Part shown: in pieces, positions 1-8,930 of the stretch | Position numbering within the stretch: position 1 is the stretch's first letter | Layout of the letters: each line of letters starts with the position of its first letter | Translations under genes and position numbers: made by a program | Source: G020348385 sp964538085 | GTDB lineage: Bacteria; Acidobacteriota; Aminicenantia; Aminicenantales; Aminicenantaceae | Reading direction: 5' to 3' | Assembly (NCBI GenBank): GCA_964538085.1 | Contig: CAZIDF010000002.1 | Span: 186,001-250,000 of the forward strand | DNA: 64,000 bases | The notes under the pieces: generated by a model | Seen by the model: the letters and a program-made list of their open reading frames with translations, nothing else | Told to the model about the DNA's origin: nothing | Database searches by the model: none

Positions 1-2120
1 ACCTTCCTCGAGACAATTACAGATATGGCGATCCCACCTATGTTGCTCCTTTTCAGCTCGAAGTGATTGTAATAAACTCACAGTCTGGAGAACAGATCAA
101 ACTTTACGAGGGGAAAAAACAGATCAGATCTTTAACCTGGTCGCAGGACGGGAAAATGCTTGCTTTTTTCCTGTATGAAAACGGGGCATATCGGTTATCC
201 ATATGGTATCGTGACTCACAAAAATTCGAAAATGTCGAGATAGCTCAAGATTTTTCTATTGCATCTAACTCCGATCTTGCCTGGTCTCCCGATGGAAATA
301 AGCTCTTTTTTTCTGCGAGAGATACGGATTGGGAGAAGAAATGCGAGGATCTCTTTGCATATGCGACAAAAGGCCCCACTATTATCCATGATTCAGAGGA
401 GCCGTTCATGCTATGGGATAAAATGCGGAATCGACTGGGAAACCTCATCATCCCTGTCAGTTGGGAAAGAATTGAAAAAAAAATTTCAGAGATCTTGCCT
501 GAAACCCTGCTCAATTCTGTTCGCATTTCTAAAGATGGAAAATACATGATATTTGAACGGGATGTGACAGAAAAAACCGACTATGATGTCATTTTCGGAA
601 CCACGAATCAGCTTGAAATCATGGCTCTGCCAGATGGCTCTCCCCGCGTGTTATTGAAAGAATACAAGCAGAGGCGTTTGTCCTGGAATAAAGAGAGCAC
701 GATGCTGGCTTATGCGGACAAAGGGGATATATTTGTGATGAGCATTGACGAAAAGGAGCCACGCAATCTGACGGGAAAAAAGGAAGACGAAAAAGAACAG
801 AAGGGGGAAACAGAGGAGCGGAAAAAGGGAGAAAAAGTTAAAAAAAACGGAAAAACAAAACAAAGATTCAATGTCCTGCGCTTTAGTCCAGATGGGAAAA
901 AATTGCTGTGCACAAGTTCGCCTCCTGAATCCGAGGATGAACAACCCTACCGACAGACAACTCCTCCTCAGCAATTCTGGCTGATCGATATCAAAACCGG
1001 TGACAGGCAAATGGCCTATGAGTCAACAGAGGATCCCGATATACGGCCCTCTCTCCAGGTTGTTGACTGGAGTCCTGATGGCAGATCAGTTTATTTCAGC
1101 TATTCAGCACCGGATAAATACGATAGAGGGCTCTTAAAGTTCGATCTGAAAAACCGAGAATTTATGGATTTATTGCGGAGCGATCATCTCTACAGAGGAT
1201 GGAGAATGTCAGAAGATGGGCAGTTTTTTGTATTTTCCGATACGGATGGAGATTATCCTGCGGAATGGTATTCGACAGATGTCAAATTTTTCGAGATTAA
1301 AAAACTGACGGATTTGAATCCTCAGCTAAAGGAAAAAGCGGTGAGCCACACAGAGCTCATCTCTTACAGGGATACGGATGGTAAAAATTTGTATGGAGTG
1401 CTCTTTTATCCGGCAAACTATGAAAAAGGCAAAAAATATCCGCTGATAACAGAGGTCTATGAGAGCTATTTCGACAATGGATTCAACTCAACCTTGAACA
1501 TCTTTACTTCTGCCGGCTATGCTGTCCTTCATCCTTCTGTTCACTTCAACAGAGGATATCCCGGTGAAGCCTGGGAAAAAGGCGCATTATCGGCCATAAA
1601 CAAAGTCATTGATATGAGCGTGGCCGATCCCGATCGACTTGGCATTCAAGGGACAAGCTACGGAGGATATGCAACGGTTCTCCTGATTACGCAGACAGAT
1701 AGGTTCAAAGCGGCTATCAACAACTCGGGCAAAGTCAATATGGTCAGCTTTTACACGCAAAGCCCTCGATTAGGAGTCCGAAATACCCATGCTCCTGAAA
1801 AGAGTCAGGACAGGATCGGAGGAACGATGTGGGAATACCCTGAACGGTATCTGGCTCACTCGGCCATCCTTTATGCTGACCGCATCAATACGCCACTGCT
1901 TTGCATCACTGGCGATCAAGATCCAAATGTGGAGGCCCTCCAATCACAGGAGATCTACTATGCTTTGAGAAGGTTAGGAAAAAAGGTGGTTTGGCTGCGT
2001 TATCACAACGGGGCCCACGGCGGTCCCCAAACGATCGATGAACGCAAAGACATGTATCAAAGAATGCTTGCGTGGTACGATAAATATCTGAAAGCGGACC
2101 TAAAAGAGAATAAAGAATAA
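1..2120 (+). CDS. S9 family prolyl oligopeptidase-like peptidase, 5'-truncated
   Basis: Secreted-type serine peptidase of the S9 (prolyl oligopeptidase/DPP/acylaminoacyl peptidase) family. The reading frame is open from base 3 with no start in view, so the N-terminus lies outside the window; the GTG at 63 is internal. The visible part is an N-terminal WD40/PD40-like propeller (repeated SPDG motifs) followed by an alpha/beta-hydrolase domain. The nucleophile motif GTSYGGY has its Ser codon at 1656-1658. The acid is in GDQDPN and the His in HNGAHGG near the C-terminus. A strongly charged Lys/Glu-rich insert lies between propeller blades (about 773-865). It ends 6 bases before a convergent gene. 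Family certain; substrate unknown. Confidence 0.9.
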   Translation, partial: LPRDNYRYGDPTYVAPFQLEVIVINSQSGEQIKLYEGKKQIRSLTWSQDGKMLAFFLYENGAYRLSIWYRDSQKFENVEIAQDFSIASNSDLAWSPDGNKLFFSARDTDWEKKCEDLFAYATKGPTIIHDSEEPFMLWDKMRNRLGNLIIPVSWERIEKKISEILPETLLNSVRISKDGKYMIFERDVTEKTDYDVIFGTTNQLEIMALPDGSPRVLLKEYKQRRLSWNKESTMLAYADKGDIFVMSIDEKEPRNLTGKKEDEKEQKGETEERKKGEKVKKNGKTKQRFNVLRFSPDGKKLLCTSSPPESEDEQPYRQTTPPQQFWLIDIKTGDRQMAYESTEDPDIRPSLQVVDWSPDGRSVYFSYSAPDKYDRGLLKFDLKNREFMDLLRSDHLYRGWRMSEDGQFFVFSDTDGDYPAEWYSTDVKFFEIKKLTDLNPQLKEKAVSHTELISYRDTDGKNLYGVLFYPANYEKGKKYPLITEVYESYFDNGFNSTLNIFTSAGYAVLHPSVHFNRGYPGEAWEKGALSAINKVIDMSVADPDRLGIQGTSYGGYATVLLITQTDRFKAAINNSGKVNMVSFYTQSPRLGVRNTHAPEKSQDRIGGTMWEYPERYLAHSAILYADRINTPLLCITGDQDPNVEALQSQEIYYALRRLGKKVVWLRYHNGAHGGPQTIDERKDMYQRMLAWYDKYLKADLKENKE

Positions 2121-2126
2121 TTTTTG

Positions 2127-3257
2127 TCAGCGATTCCAGTTGACCGAGTATTTTTTGATGACGTTAAAACCGTCCTCATTTTCATCCGGGGCATAAGCCT
2201 TCCCATTTTTCCAGATACTGACATTGATTTTCGAGGTGAATTGGGCAATGAATCGTCCTTCTGAGTCGAAAATATCGTGGACGAACTCGTCAGCTTCTTT
2301 TCCTTTCTCCCAGGTTCTGACAATAATTCGACCTTTTTCATCCAGTGTGAATGATTGGAAAGGCGGAAACAGATTGGGAAATTCGAACATGTCTCTCAAA
2401 TTGATCGGTGCTGCGTTGGGGACACTATCCAGCCTGCTCAAGATTTCTTCCTTGTCCTCCTCTGTGATTTTCTGCGGCTGGTACTCTTTACGGATGGATT
2501 TCACATGTTTTCCTTCTGGGGTGTACACGTCGATTTCGTACTCACGATTCCGGCCGTAATAGATGTTCCCGGCCCTATCGAACTGAAAGATGGAGATCGC
2601 GTCCATCAAGTTGATTTTCTTGCCCGAAAGGGGATTGGGGAATCCAACCTTGTCCAAAGAAAACAGGGGATTCATGTCAGTATCGAATTTGCCTATATCG
2701 TAAAACATTTCCTGTCCTTCTAGCTTCATTTCTCTTCCCATAAAATTTCCCTGAGGATCCATCAGGAGGGTAACCAGTGCCAAGCGTGTGGCATAGGAAA
2801 CATCCCTGATATATTTGCCCTGTTTTGTGAAATAAACCATTTTCCTTCCTAGCGCATCATTGATTGCCAATCGATTTTCGGGAGCTAGAAAAATACCGGC
2901 CGGCATTTGAAGTTCGCCGGGACCCTGTCCTTTTTCGCCAAAGTCACGAAGGAATTCCCCAGAATCATCGAACACTTTAATTTTTTGCTCCTTGAAATCG
3001 AGGGCATAGATGGTTCCGTCATCGTCCACCACAAAACTGGAAAGCTGAGAAAATGCCTTGTAAGGATCATCCGACTCCCCGATAACTGCTTCCAATTCTA
3101 ATGTCATTTTTGTCGGGATGCCTTTAGGGGGATCGGGCTTTTTCTTATTCTGGATGACCTTATAATCAGCGGCAGTACCGATTTTCTGTCCATAAGCAAA
3201 TGATATAGATCCCGTACACAAAAAAATACAAACTATCAGTCGGAGTCTAGTTTTCAT
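2127..3257 (-). CDS. Secreted 6-bladed beta-propeller (NHL-like) protein
   Basis: 376 residues with an N-terminal signal peptide ending around SISFAYG. The body carries recurring propeller phrases: FVVDDDGTIYALD, FDDSGEFLRDFG followed by GQGPGE, FDRAGNIYYG, TLDEKGRIIVR and FDSEGRFIAQF. These match the 6-bladed beta-propeller/NHL type common in Bacteroidetes and Aminicenantes-like genomes. Such proteins are thought to bind ligands or proteins in the periplasm; no catalytic motif is visible. It is monocistronic, divergent from the 3399 gene and convergent with the S9 peptidase. A TATAAT hexamer (plus-strand 3282-3287) lies about 25 bases upstream but lacks a good -35. Fold confident, function unknown. 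Confidence 0.8.
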   Translation of the reverse strand: MKTRLRLIVCIFLCTGSISFAYGQKIGTAADYKVIQNKKKPDPPKGIPTKMTLELEAVIGESDDPYKAFSQLSSFVVDDDGTIYALDFKEQKIKVFDDSGEFLRDFGEKGQGPGELQMPAGIFLAPENRLAINDALGRKMVYFTKQGKYIRDVSYATRLALVTLLMDPQGNFMGREMKLEGQEMFYDIGKFDTDMNPLFSLDKVGFPNPLSGKKINLMDAISIFQFDRAGNIYYGRNREYEIDVYTPEGKHVKSIRKEYQPQKITEEDKEEILSRLDSVPNAAPINLRDMFEFPNLFPPFQSFTLDEKGRIIVRTWEKGKEADEFVHDIFDSEGRFIAQFTSKINVSIWKNGKAYAPDENEDGFNVIKKYSVNWNR

Positions 3258-3328
3258 GATGTGCCTCGATATATATACGTCATTATACGAAGTTTTTTGC
3301 AGAAGATCCGAAAAATAATAAAAATTGA

Positions 3329-3357
3329 TTGACTTTATGAATTAGTAGTTATATATT
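3329..3357 (+). promoter_or_regulatory. Predicted sigma70-type promoter for the 3399 operon
   Basis: TTGACT, 17-base spacer, TATATT. The -10 lies about 40 bases upstream of the TTG start at 3399, in an AT-rich divergent intergenic region. Confidence 0.55.
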
Positions 3358-3398
3358 TCTAACATATTGTTACTATATTATAACATTAGGAGACGCTG

Positions 3399-3731
3399 TT
3401 GAAAACATCTTGGATCAAATATTTGGGTTTTCTCGGGCTTTTAGGCTTTTTGGGAATCTTTACCTCCCATTTAGGTTTTTTAGGATTCTTCGGATTTTTT
3501 AGCTTCTTTTCCTTTAGAAAAATCCTCAATGATGAGCGTTTGGAGAGTAACATAAGCAAAGCTGGAAAAAATGCTTTTGTCGTTTCGGTTCCGGTATTCG
3601 TGATTTCTATTGTTGTTGCCGTGTTCCTGAAGGATCTTTCCGTATATATGTATGCTTTTATCGCCACAGTTGTCCTGCAAATTTTGACTTTTTCTATTTC
3701 CCTGAGAATGTACGAAAGAAGAGAAAAATAA
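3399..3731 (+). CDS. Small membrane protein, DUF3796-like
   Basis: 110 residues with a TTG start at 3399, preceded by TTAGGAG (3386-3392). The N-terminus is an unusual run of Gly-Phe-Leu repeats (LGFLGLLGFLG, then LGFLGFFGFF) forming a hydrophobic segment. Two further predicted membrane helices follow (VSVPVFVISIVVAVFL and YAFIATVVLQILTFS). This arrangement, directly followed by an XRE regulator, resembles the DUF3796 family, usually seen beside small HTH proteins. It is first in a tight three-gene unit (2-base gap to the regulator). Function unknown; a membrane partner of the regulator is inference. Confidence 0.65.
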   Translation: MKTSWIKYLGFLGLLGFLGIFTSHLGFLGFFGFFSFFSFRKILNDERLESNISKAGKNAFVVSVPVFVISIVVAVFLKDLSVYMYAFIATVVLQILTFSISLRMYERREK

Positions 3732-3733
3732 GA

Positions 3734-3961
3734 ATGATATTAAGGACAAGGATCAAGGAATTCAGAGCCAGGCATGATCTGACCCAAGAAGACCTTGCTA
3801 AAATCGTCAATGCAAGAAGAGAGACGATCATTCATCTAGAAAAGGGGAAATACAATCCATCGCTTAAGCTCGCTCACGATATCGCCCAAGCACTGAAGGT
3901 TACAATCGAGGAAATCTTTATTTTTGACCAGGATAAAAGCGAGCCGGGAAACAAAGGATAA
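3734..3961 (+). CDS. XRE/Cro-family transcriptional regulator, YozG-like
   Basis: 75 residues, almost entirely one helix-turn-helix domain. The features are RTRIKEFRARHDLTQEDLAK, recognition helix NARRETIIHLEKG, then NPSLKLAHDIAQALKVTIEEIF. This is the compact XRE form often paired with small membrane proteins. Its stop codon TAA overlaps the ATG of the following hydrolase (TAATG, 3959-3963), indicating translational coupling. It probably regulates its own unit, though no operator is obvious. Confidence 0.85.
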   Translation: MILRTRIKEFRARHDLTQEDLAKIVNARRETIIHLEKGKYNPSLKLAHDIAQALKVTIEEIFIFDQDKSEPGNKG

Positions 3962-4755
3962 TGAAAAACCTGAGGATATACGGAGAATCGCCATTTCAGA
4001 TTGCAGTCATCCATGGGGGGCCTGGCGCACCAGGGGAAATGGTGCCGGTAGCCCGGAAGCTTTCTTCATCAGGCGGAATTCTTGAACCGCTTCAAACAGC
4101 CAAAACCATCAAAGGACAGGTCGATGAGCTCAAGGATGTCGTGACAAAGAAGGGCGATCCACCCATGTTATTGATCGGATGGTCCTGGGGGGCCTGGTTA
4201 ACTTACATCTTTGCTGCTCAGAATCCGGCTTCGGTAAAAAAGCTCATCCTTGTAGCGAGCGGTCCATTCGAGGAAAAATATGCCCAAAACATCATGAAAA
4301 CTCGACTAAATAGGCTGAGCGAACAAGATCGGGCAAAAACCCTTCTTCTGATCCATGCGTTGGAAGATCCTGTTATGGAAGACAAAGACAATATCTTGAA
4401 TAGGTTGGGAAAATTGATTTCCAAAGCCGACTCGTATGATCCGATTCCCCACAAAAGTTATGTTTTGGGATGCCGGTATGACATCTATCAGGCTATTTGG
4501 AAACAGGCTGAAGAACTGCGAAGCAGTGGGGCCCTGTTAGAATACGGGAAAAAAATCCGCTGTCCTGTCGTCGCCATCCATGGCGATTTCGATCCCCATC
4601 CTGCCGAAGGGATCAGACGCCCTCTTGGTCGGGTCCTCGAGGATTTCCGGTTTATATTGGTGGAAAATTGTGGCCACACGCCTTGGATCGAACGAAGGGC
4701 AAAAGAAAGATTTTATGATATATTGAGGGCGGAATTAGGAAGCCAGACACAGTGA
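3961..4755 (+). CDS. Alpha/beta hydrolase
   Basis: 264 residues, cytoplasmic (no signal peptide). Alpha/beta-hydrolase hallmarks are visible: the oxyanion-hole region AVIHGGPGAPG, the nucleophile elbow GWSWGAW (Ser), a likely acid in IHGDFDPHPAEG, and the catalytic His in ENCGHTPWIERRA near the C-terminus. HGGPG near the N-terminus is typical of proline iminopeptidase-like and related peptidases or esterases. It is translationally coupled to the upstream XRE regulator, so it is the enzymatic member of the cassette. Substrate unknown. Confidence 0.85.
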   Translation: MKNLRIYGESPFQIAVIHGGPGAPGEMVPVARKLSSSGGILEPLQTAKTIKGQVDELKDVVTKKGDPPMLLIGWSWGAWLTYIFAAQNPASVKKLILVASGPFEEKYAQNIMKTRLNRLSEQDRAKTLLLIHALEDPVMEDKDNILNRLGKLISKADSYDPIPHKSYVLGCRYDIYQAIWKQAEELRSSGALLEYGKKIRCPVVAIHGDFDPHPAEGIRRPLGRVLEDFRFILVENCGHTPWIERRAKERFYDILRAELGSQTQ

Positions 4756-4768
4756 GGAGCCTTCTTGG

Positions 4769-6586
4769 ATGATCTGCCGAAAATGCCACACAAATAATCC
4801 TGGATCTTCCTTTTATTGTGATGAATGCGGCCACCCCCTTATCCGAAGACCGGGCATAAAAAAGAAATCCATATCTTGGCAAGTCCTTGTTATAGGTCTT
4901 TTTGCCCTTCTTGTCGGAGGATATTTCATCGCTAAGATTGTCTCACGATCACCCGCAAAGGACAGGCCATCTGATGCATCGACCACAAGGGCAAGAGCTC
5001 CTCAAAATGTCATTGCCGATAACAAAGAACAAATTTTGCTCGCTGGTGAAGTTGTCGTAAAAGACCTCGGTGGAAGAGAACGATCTCGATTGACTACGGT
5101 TGTTTTTGGTGACAACTGGATCGCTTTACCTGTCTTGTCGCTTCTGGAAGGAAAAACCCTGGTTTTTCAGAGTGGGGGATCGGAGGAGATCCAGATAAAA
5201 GCGGGTATCTGGACAACTGGAGATCCTCTTATTCTACTGAAACTCGAGACCGGTAGAAAAGGGAACTCCCCAGCGCTTTTTCCCTGGAATCAGACTGAAC
5301 CTCTGGAATGGCGCTCCTTCGTCGAAAAAGGCTCGCTTTTTCCTGTGGACATCATCTCTCCAGAAAAAAGAGGGACATACTTCAGCTTTCCATCACCAGA
5401 CGTTATACAAGGACCTGGTGTTTTCATGCAAGATGGCCATGTCGTGGGTTGGTCATATCCAGAACAAACAAACCATGGATATCTATGGGCAGGACTTCCA
5501 GGAACAGATCTTTCTCCCCATTTGCAGGTAGATAGGTTTTTCCATAACCTTGTCCCGCAATGGCGAGAAACACATTTCAATTCTGTCTTGAAAATGGAAG
5601 AGAGCCTATCTGTTGTGAGGAGGTTAGAAGCCTTTGCCGAAGGATTCTCTATGGAGTCTCCCTTTTCCGAGGATGATATTCCGTATGAGCTCAAGCTGGA
5701 ATCCATCGTCGATCGAATGCACAACATTTCCTCGGAGCTCATATCGAATGGATTCGCAAAAGATGTCGCTCGCATATTGGATGAAGACATCCTTATCGGA
5801 ACTCAGAATTTTTCGCTTGTGAAAGATTCTGCATTAGCCAGGGTAGAATCCCAGGACTACATTAAAGCCATTCGATTTTTAGAGAACATAAAAAAAAATA
5901 TGTTAGAAAAAAAAAGATGGAGTATATCAGGGATCGATAGATTCCATGCTCAACTGTATAAAGATTGGCTGAGAAATATCCTGGAACAAGGAGGGTACTA
6001 CAGCGGGATGGTTGCCTTCGAGGAAGCCAAACGTGTCTTTCCGAACGATATCGAACTTCACCTCTTGGGAGTGGAAATCGCACTTGCTGATAAAAACTGG
6101 ACGAGAGCCAGAGAGTTGCTTCAGATGCGAGATTATCCGGAGGCCATGCGGGATTGGGCCGGAGAATTGGAGAATGAAATCCAGGAAGTGCAGGAAAACG
6201 AAGGAGCGGTCACGATCCGGTTCAATCCAGGATCCGGTCATATTCCTGTGAAAGTCCATCTCAACGGGAGCTATTCTTTCCGATTTATTCTCGACACGGG
6301 CGCTACGATGTGTTCCATTCCGTCCAGTGCCATGGATAAGTTGCGGTTGACTGTCGATCAAACAACTCCCATCTGGCTTGTATCGACGGCAGGAGGCATT
6401 GCCGAGACTTTTGAGATCAAACTCAAATCTGTCGAATTGGAAGGTTTTCGTGTTTCCAACGTAGAAGCTCTGATCATCGATATACCCGGCTATCGGGACT
6501 ACGGGCTCCTCGGGCAAAATTTTCTGAATAACTTTCACATCGAGATCGACAACCAAAAAGGCATTCTCCGGCTGAAAAAAAGGTGA
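4769..6586 (+). CDS. Zinc-ribbon, membrane-anchored retropepsin-like aspartic protease
   Basis: 605 residues. Residues 1-25 form a zinc ribbon (CRKC then CDEC). A single membrane helix follows (about residues 37-56), and the rest is predicted extracytoplasmic. A middle region of roughly 150 residues weakly recalls a degenerate trypsin-like fold (VVFGDNWIALPVLSL), and then a helical segment of about 180 residues. The C-terminus is a clan AA aspartic protease domain with FILDTGATMCSIP (catalytic DTG) and YGLLGQNFLNNFHIEID. Single-domain DTG proteases of this type act as dimers. It starts 13 bases after the hydrolase stop and may belong to the same transcript. The C-terminal assignment is firm; the middle-domain idea is inference. 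Confidence 0.75.
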   Translation: MICRKCHTNNPGSSFYCDECGHPLIRRPGIKKKSISWQVLVIGLFALLVGGYFIAKIVSRSPAKDRPSDASTTRARAPQNVIADNKEQILLAGEVVVKDLGGRERSRLTTVVFGDNWIALPVLSLLEGKTLVFQSGGSEEIQIKAGIWTTGDPLILLKLETGRKGNSPALFPWNQTEPLEWRSFVEKGSLFPVDIISPEKRGTYFSFPSPDVIQGPGVFMQDGHVVGWSYPEQTNHGYLWAGLPGTDLSPHLQVDRFFHNLVPQWRETHFNSVLKMEESLSVVRRLEAFAEGFSMESPFSEDDIPYELKLESIVDRMHNISSELISNGFAKDVARILDEDILIGTQNFSLVKDSALARVESQDYIKAIRFLENIKKNMLEKKRWSISGIDRFHAQLYKDWLRNILEQGGYYSGMVAFEEAKRVFPNDIELHLLGVEIALADKNWTRARELLQMRDYPEAMRDWAGELENEIQEVQENEGAVTIRFNPGSGHIPVKVHLNGSYSFRFILDTGATMCSIPSSAMDKLRLTVDQTTPIWLVSTAGGIAETFEIKLKSVELEGFRVSNVEALIIDIPGYRDYGLLGQNFLNNFHIEIDNQKGILRLKKR

Positions 6587-6691
6587 CTGCCCCTATAACG
6601 ATCAATATATCCGCATTTTTCCGCGTTTTAGGGTTCTGAATCCTTATATCTTGATTTTTCCCAATCAATCAGGCTAAAGTGATAGAAAAAA

Positions 6692-8839
6692 ATGGATATC
6701 TTAAAGCAAGTCGCATCCGAGCTCAATCTCAAGATAAGGCAAGTCTCCAACACTCAGGAATTGCTCCATGAGGGCGCCACGATTCCCTTTATTGCTCGTT
6801 ATAGGAAGGAGCGGACAGAGAACCTGGATGAAACACAAATAAGGTACATAGCACAAAAATACCAATACTATAAAGATCTGGATGAAAGACGGGACACCAT
6901 CCTCGAATCCATCAGATCGCAAGGAAAGCTCACTCCCGATCTGGAAAAAGAGATACATCAAACGATTAATAAAACGGAGCTGGAGGATCTTTACCTTCCT
7001 TATCGACCAAAAAAAGCAACTCGCGCATCCAAAGCCCGGGAGGCCGGTTTGGAGCCGCTGGCTCGCTGGATCCATGAACTCAAAGAAGAAAGGGCCAATC
7101 TCGTTTCTATGGCTGAAGATTTTATCAACGAAGAGAAAGGTTATGATACACCGGAAAAGGCTCTTCAGGGTGCCTGCGATATCCTGGCAGAGGAATTAGC
7201 TGACGATGCAGGCATCCGCAAAGCTATGAGGAGTCTGGCCTTGCAAGAAGGTTGTTTTGTCTCGACCGTCAAGAAACAGCATGCCACTCAAAAAACCAAG
7301 TTTCAGATGTATCACGATTTCAAAGAAAAAGTTGACCGGATCGTTTCCCACCGGATGCTGGCTATGCTGAGAGGTGAGAAAGAAAAGGTTTTGAACCTTA
7401 AGCTTGAGGTGCCCACTGATAAATCCTTGTCGAAGCTGGAATCCACCTTTATCAAAAACCCGGGAAGCGCAGCCTTTAACATGCTTAAAAAAACTGTGAA
7501 GGACAGTTTCGAACGTTTGCTCCTGCCCGCTACCGAAACTGAAATTCGACGTGAACTTCGGGAAAAAGCTGAATTCGAAGCCTTTAAGGTGTTTTCCGCA
7601 AATTTGCGCGACCTCCTTTTGGCAGCACCAGCCGGTCAAAAACCTGTTCTGGGTATCGATCCCGGCTTCAGGACAGGATGCAAATTGGTCGGCCTGGACA
7701 AAACAGGAAAATTTTTGGAGTTTCAGACTATTTTTCCGCATCCGCCACAAAAAGACACGGAGGACGCGGCTGAAACGATCCTGAAGATGGTTGCTACTCA
7801 CGGGATCCAGTTGATCGCCATAGGCAACGGGACGGCCAGCAGGGAAACCGAAGCTTTTGTCCGGCAGGCGATAAAAAAAATCCCCGAGGAAAAACGGCCC
7901 ATCTGTGTTATCGTCAGCGAAGCCGGCGCCAGTGTGTACAGCGCCTCAAAAGGTGCAGCAGAAGAATTCCCGGATTTTGATGTGACGGTCCGCGGGGCCA
8001 TCTCTATAGGACGCAGGCTACAAGACCCGCTTTCCGAATTGGTAAAGATAGATCCTAAGGCAATCGGAGTGGGCCAATACCAACACGATGTGAATCAAAC
8101 GAACCTCAAGTCTGTCTTGGCGGATGTGGTGGAAAGCTGTGTCAATAGGGTGGGAACCGACCTCAATCTTGCATCGGTCGAACTCCTCAAATATGTGGCA
8201 GGTTTAAGCCCAACAACGGCGGCCCGCATCGTGGAATACAGAGATAATCATGGGGTCTTCACATCCCGGGAGGAATTGAAAAAAGTGCCTGGAATAGGGG
8301 ATAAGTCATTCGAACAGGCGGCTGGATTTTTACGGGTTCCTGGTGCTCCAAATCCTCTCGATAACTCAGCCGTACATCCAGAACGCTATGTTTTGGTCGA
8401 AAAAATGGCCGATGCTGTGGAGGAGCCCTTGGCTATGGTCATTGGGAACGTCGATCTTATCAAGCGCATTCCCAAGGAAAAATTTGTCTCAGGGGATGTA
8501 GGGCTTCCCACTGTGGAAGATATCCTACTGGAGCTGGAGAAACCGGGGAGAGACCCAAGGGAAGAATTCCGGTACGCTCATTTTTCCGATGAAGTGAAGG
8601 AAATTACCGACATCGAACCTGGCATGCTGCTCGAAGGAACGGTGACCAATGTCACCAATTTTGGGGCATTCATCGATATTGGTGTTCACCAGGACGGATT
8701 GGTGCACATCTCCCAGATCGCAGACTGTTATGTTGATGATCCCCGGAATTTTGTCAAGGTCGGTCAGATCGTCAAGGTCAAAGTGCTCCAGGTGGATGAG
8801 GACCTGAAGCGAATAAGCCTTTCTCTCAAGAATACGTAA
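6692..8839 (+). CDS. tex: Tex family RNA-binding transcription accessory protein
   Basis: 715 residues, the usual Tex length. It has the N-terminal Tex helical region (FIARYRKERTENLDE) and the YqgF/RNase H-like core beginning at VLGIDPGFRTGCK. The helix-hairpin-helix region includes LKKVPGIGDKSFEQAAGF. A C-terminal S1 RNA-binding domain has GTVTNVTNFGAFIDIG and DGLVHISQIA. Tex is a conserved cytoplasmic nucleic-acid-binding protein linked to transcription and ribosome-associated processes. No clear Shine-Dalgarno precedes the ATG. A weak promoter-like pair (TTGATT 6651, TAAAGT 6675) lies so close that the message could have a very short leader. Confidence 0.95.
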   Translation: MDILKQVASELNLKIRQVSNTQELLHEGATIPFIARYRKERTENLDETQIRYIAQKYQYYKDLDERRDTILESIRSQGKLTPDLEKEIHQTINKTELEDLYLPYRPKKATRASKAREAGLEPLARWIHELKEERANLVSMAEDFINEEKGYDTPEKALQGACDILAEELADDAGIRKAMRSLALQEGCFVSTVKKQHATQKTKFQMYHDFKEKVDRIVSHRMLAMLRGEKEKVLNLKLEVPTDKSLSKLESTFIKNPGSAAFNMLKKTVKDSFERLLLPATETEIRRELREKAEFEAFKVFSANLRDLLLAAPAGQKPVLGIDPGFRTGCKLVGLDKTGKFLEFQTIFPHPPQKDTEDAAETILKMVATHGIQLIAIGNGTASRETEAFVRQAIKKIPEEKRPICVIVSEAGASVYSASKGAAEEFPDFDVTVRGAISIGRRLQDPLSELVKIDPKAIGVGQYQHDVNQTNLKSVLADVVESCVNRVGTDLNLASVELLKYVAGLSPTTAARIVEYRDNHGVFTSREELKKVPGIGDKSFEQAAGFLRVPGAPNPLDNSAVHPERYVLVEKMADAVEEPLAMVIGNVDLIKRIPKEKFVSGDVGLPTVEDILLELEKPGRDPREEFRYAHFSDEVKEITDIEPGMLLEGTVTNVTNFGAFIDIGVHQDGLVHISQIADCYVDDPRNFVKVGQIVKVKVLQVDEDLKRISLSLKNT

Positions 8840-8930
8840 TAATCAAAAAGTTGTTTTATCCTTCAGCTTGATTTTCTTTTTTGGCTGCTATAGGCTAAAT
8901 ATTGTATCCATCTCAAAGGAGGTTAAGGCA

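Noticed and set aside
5927..6556. 209-codon minus-strand open frame
   Set aside because: Fully antisense to the aspartic protease gene, with no family motif; a shadow frame. The same applies to long antisense frames at 7196-7801, 22127-22699, 23731-24429, 32865-33431, 35979-36773, 53923-54660 and 56315-56929.
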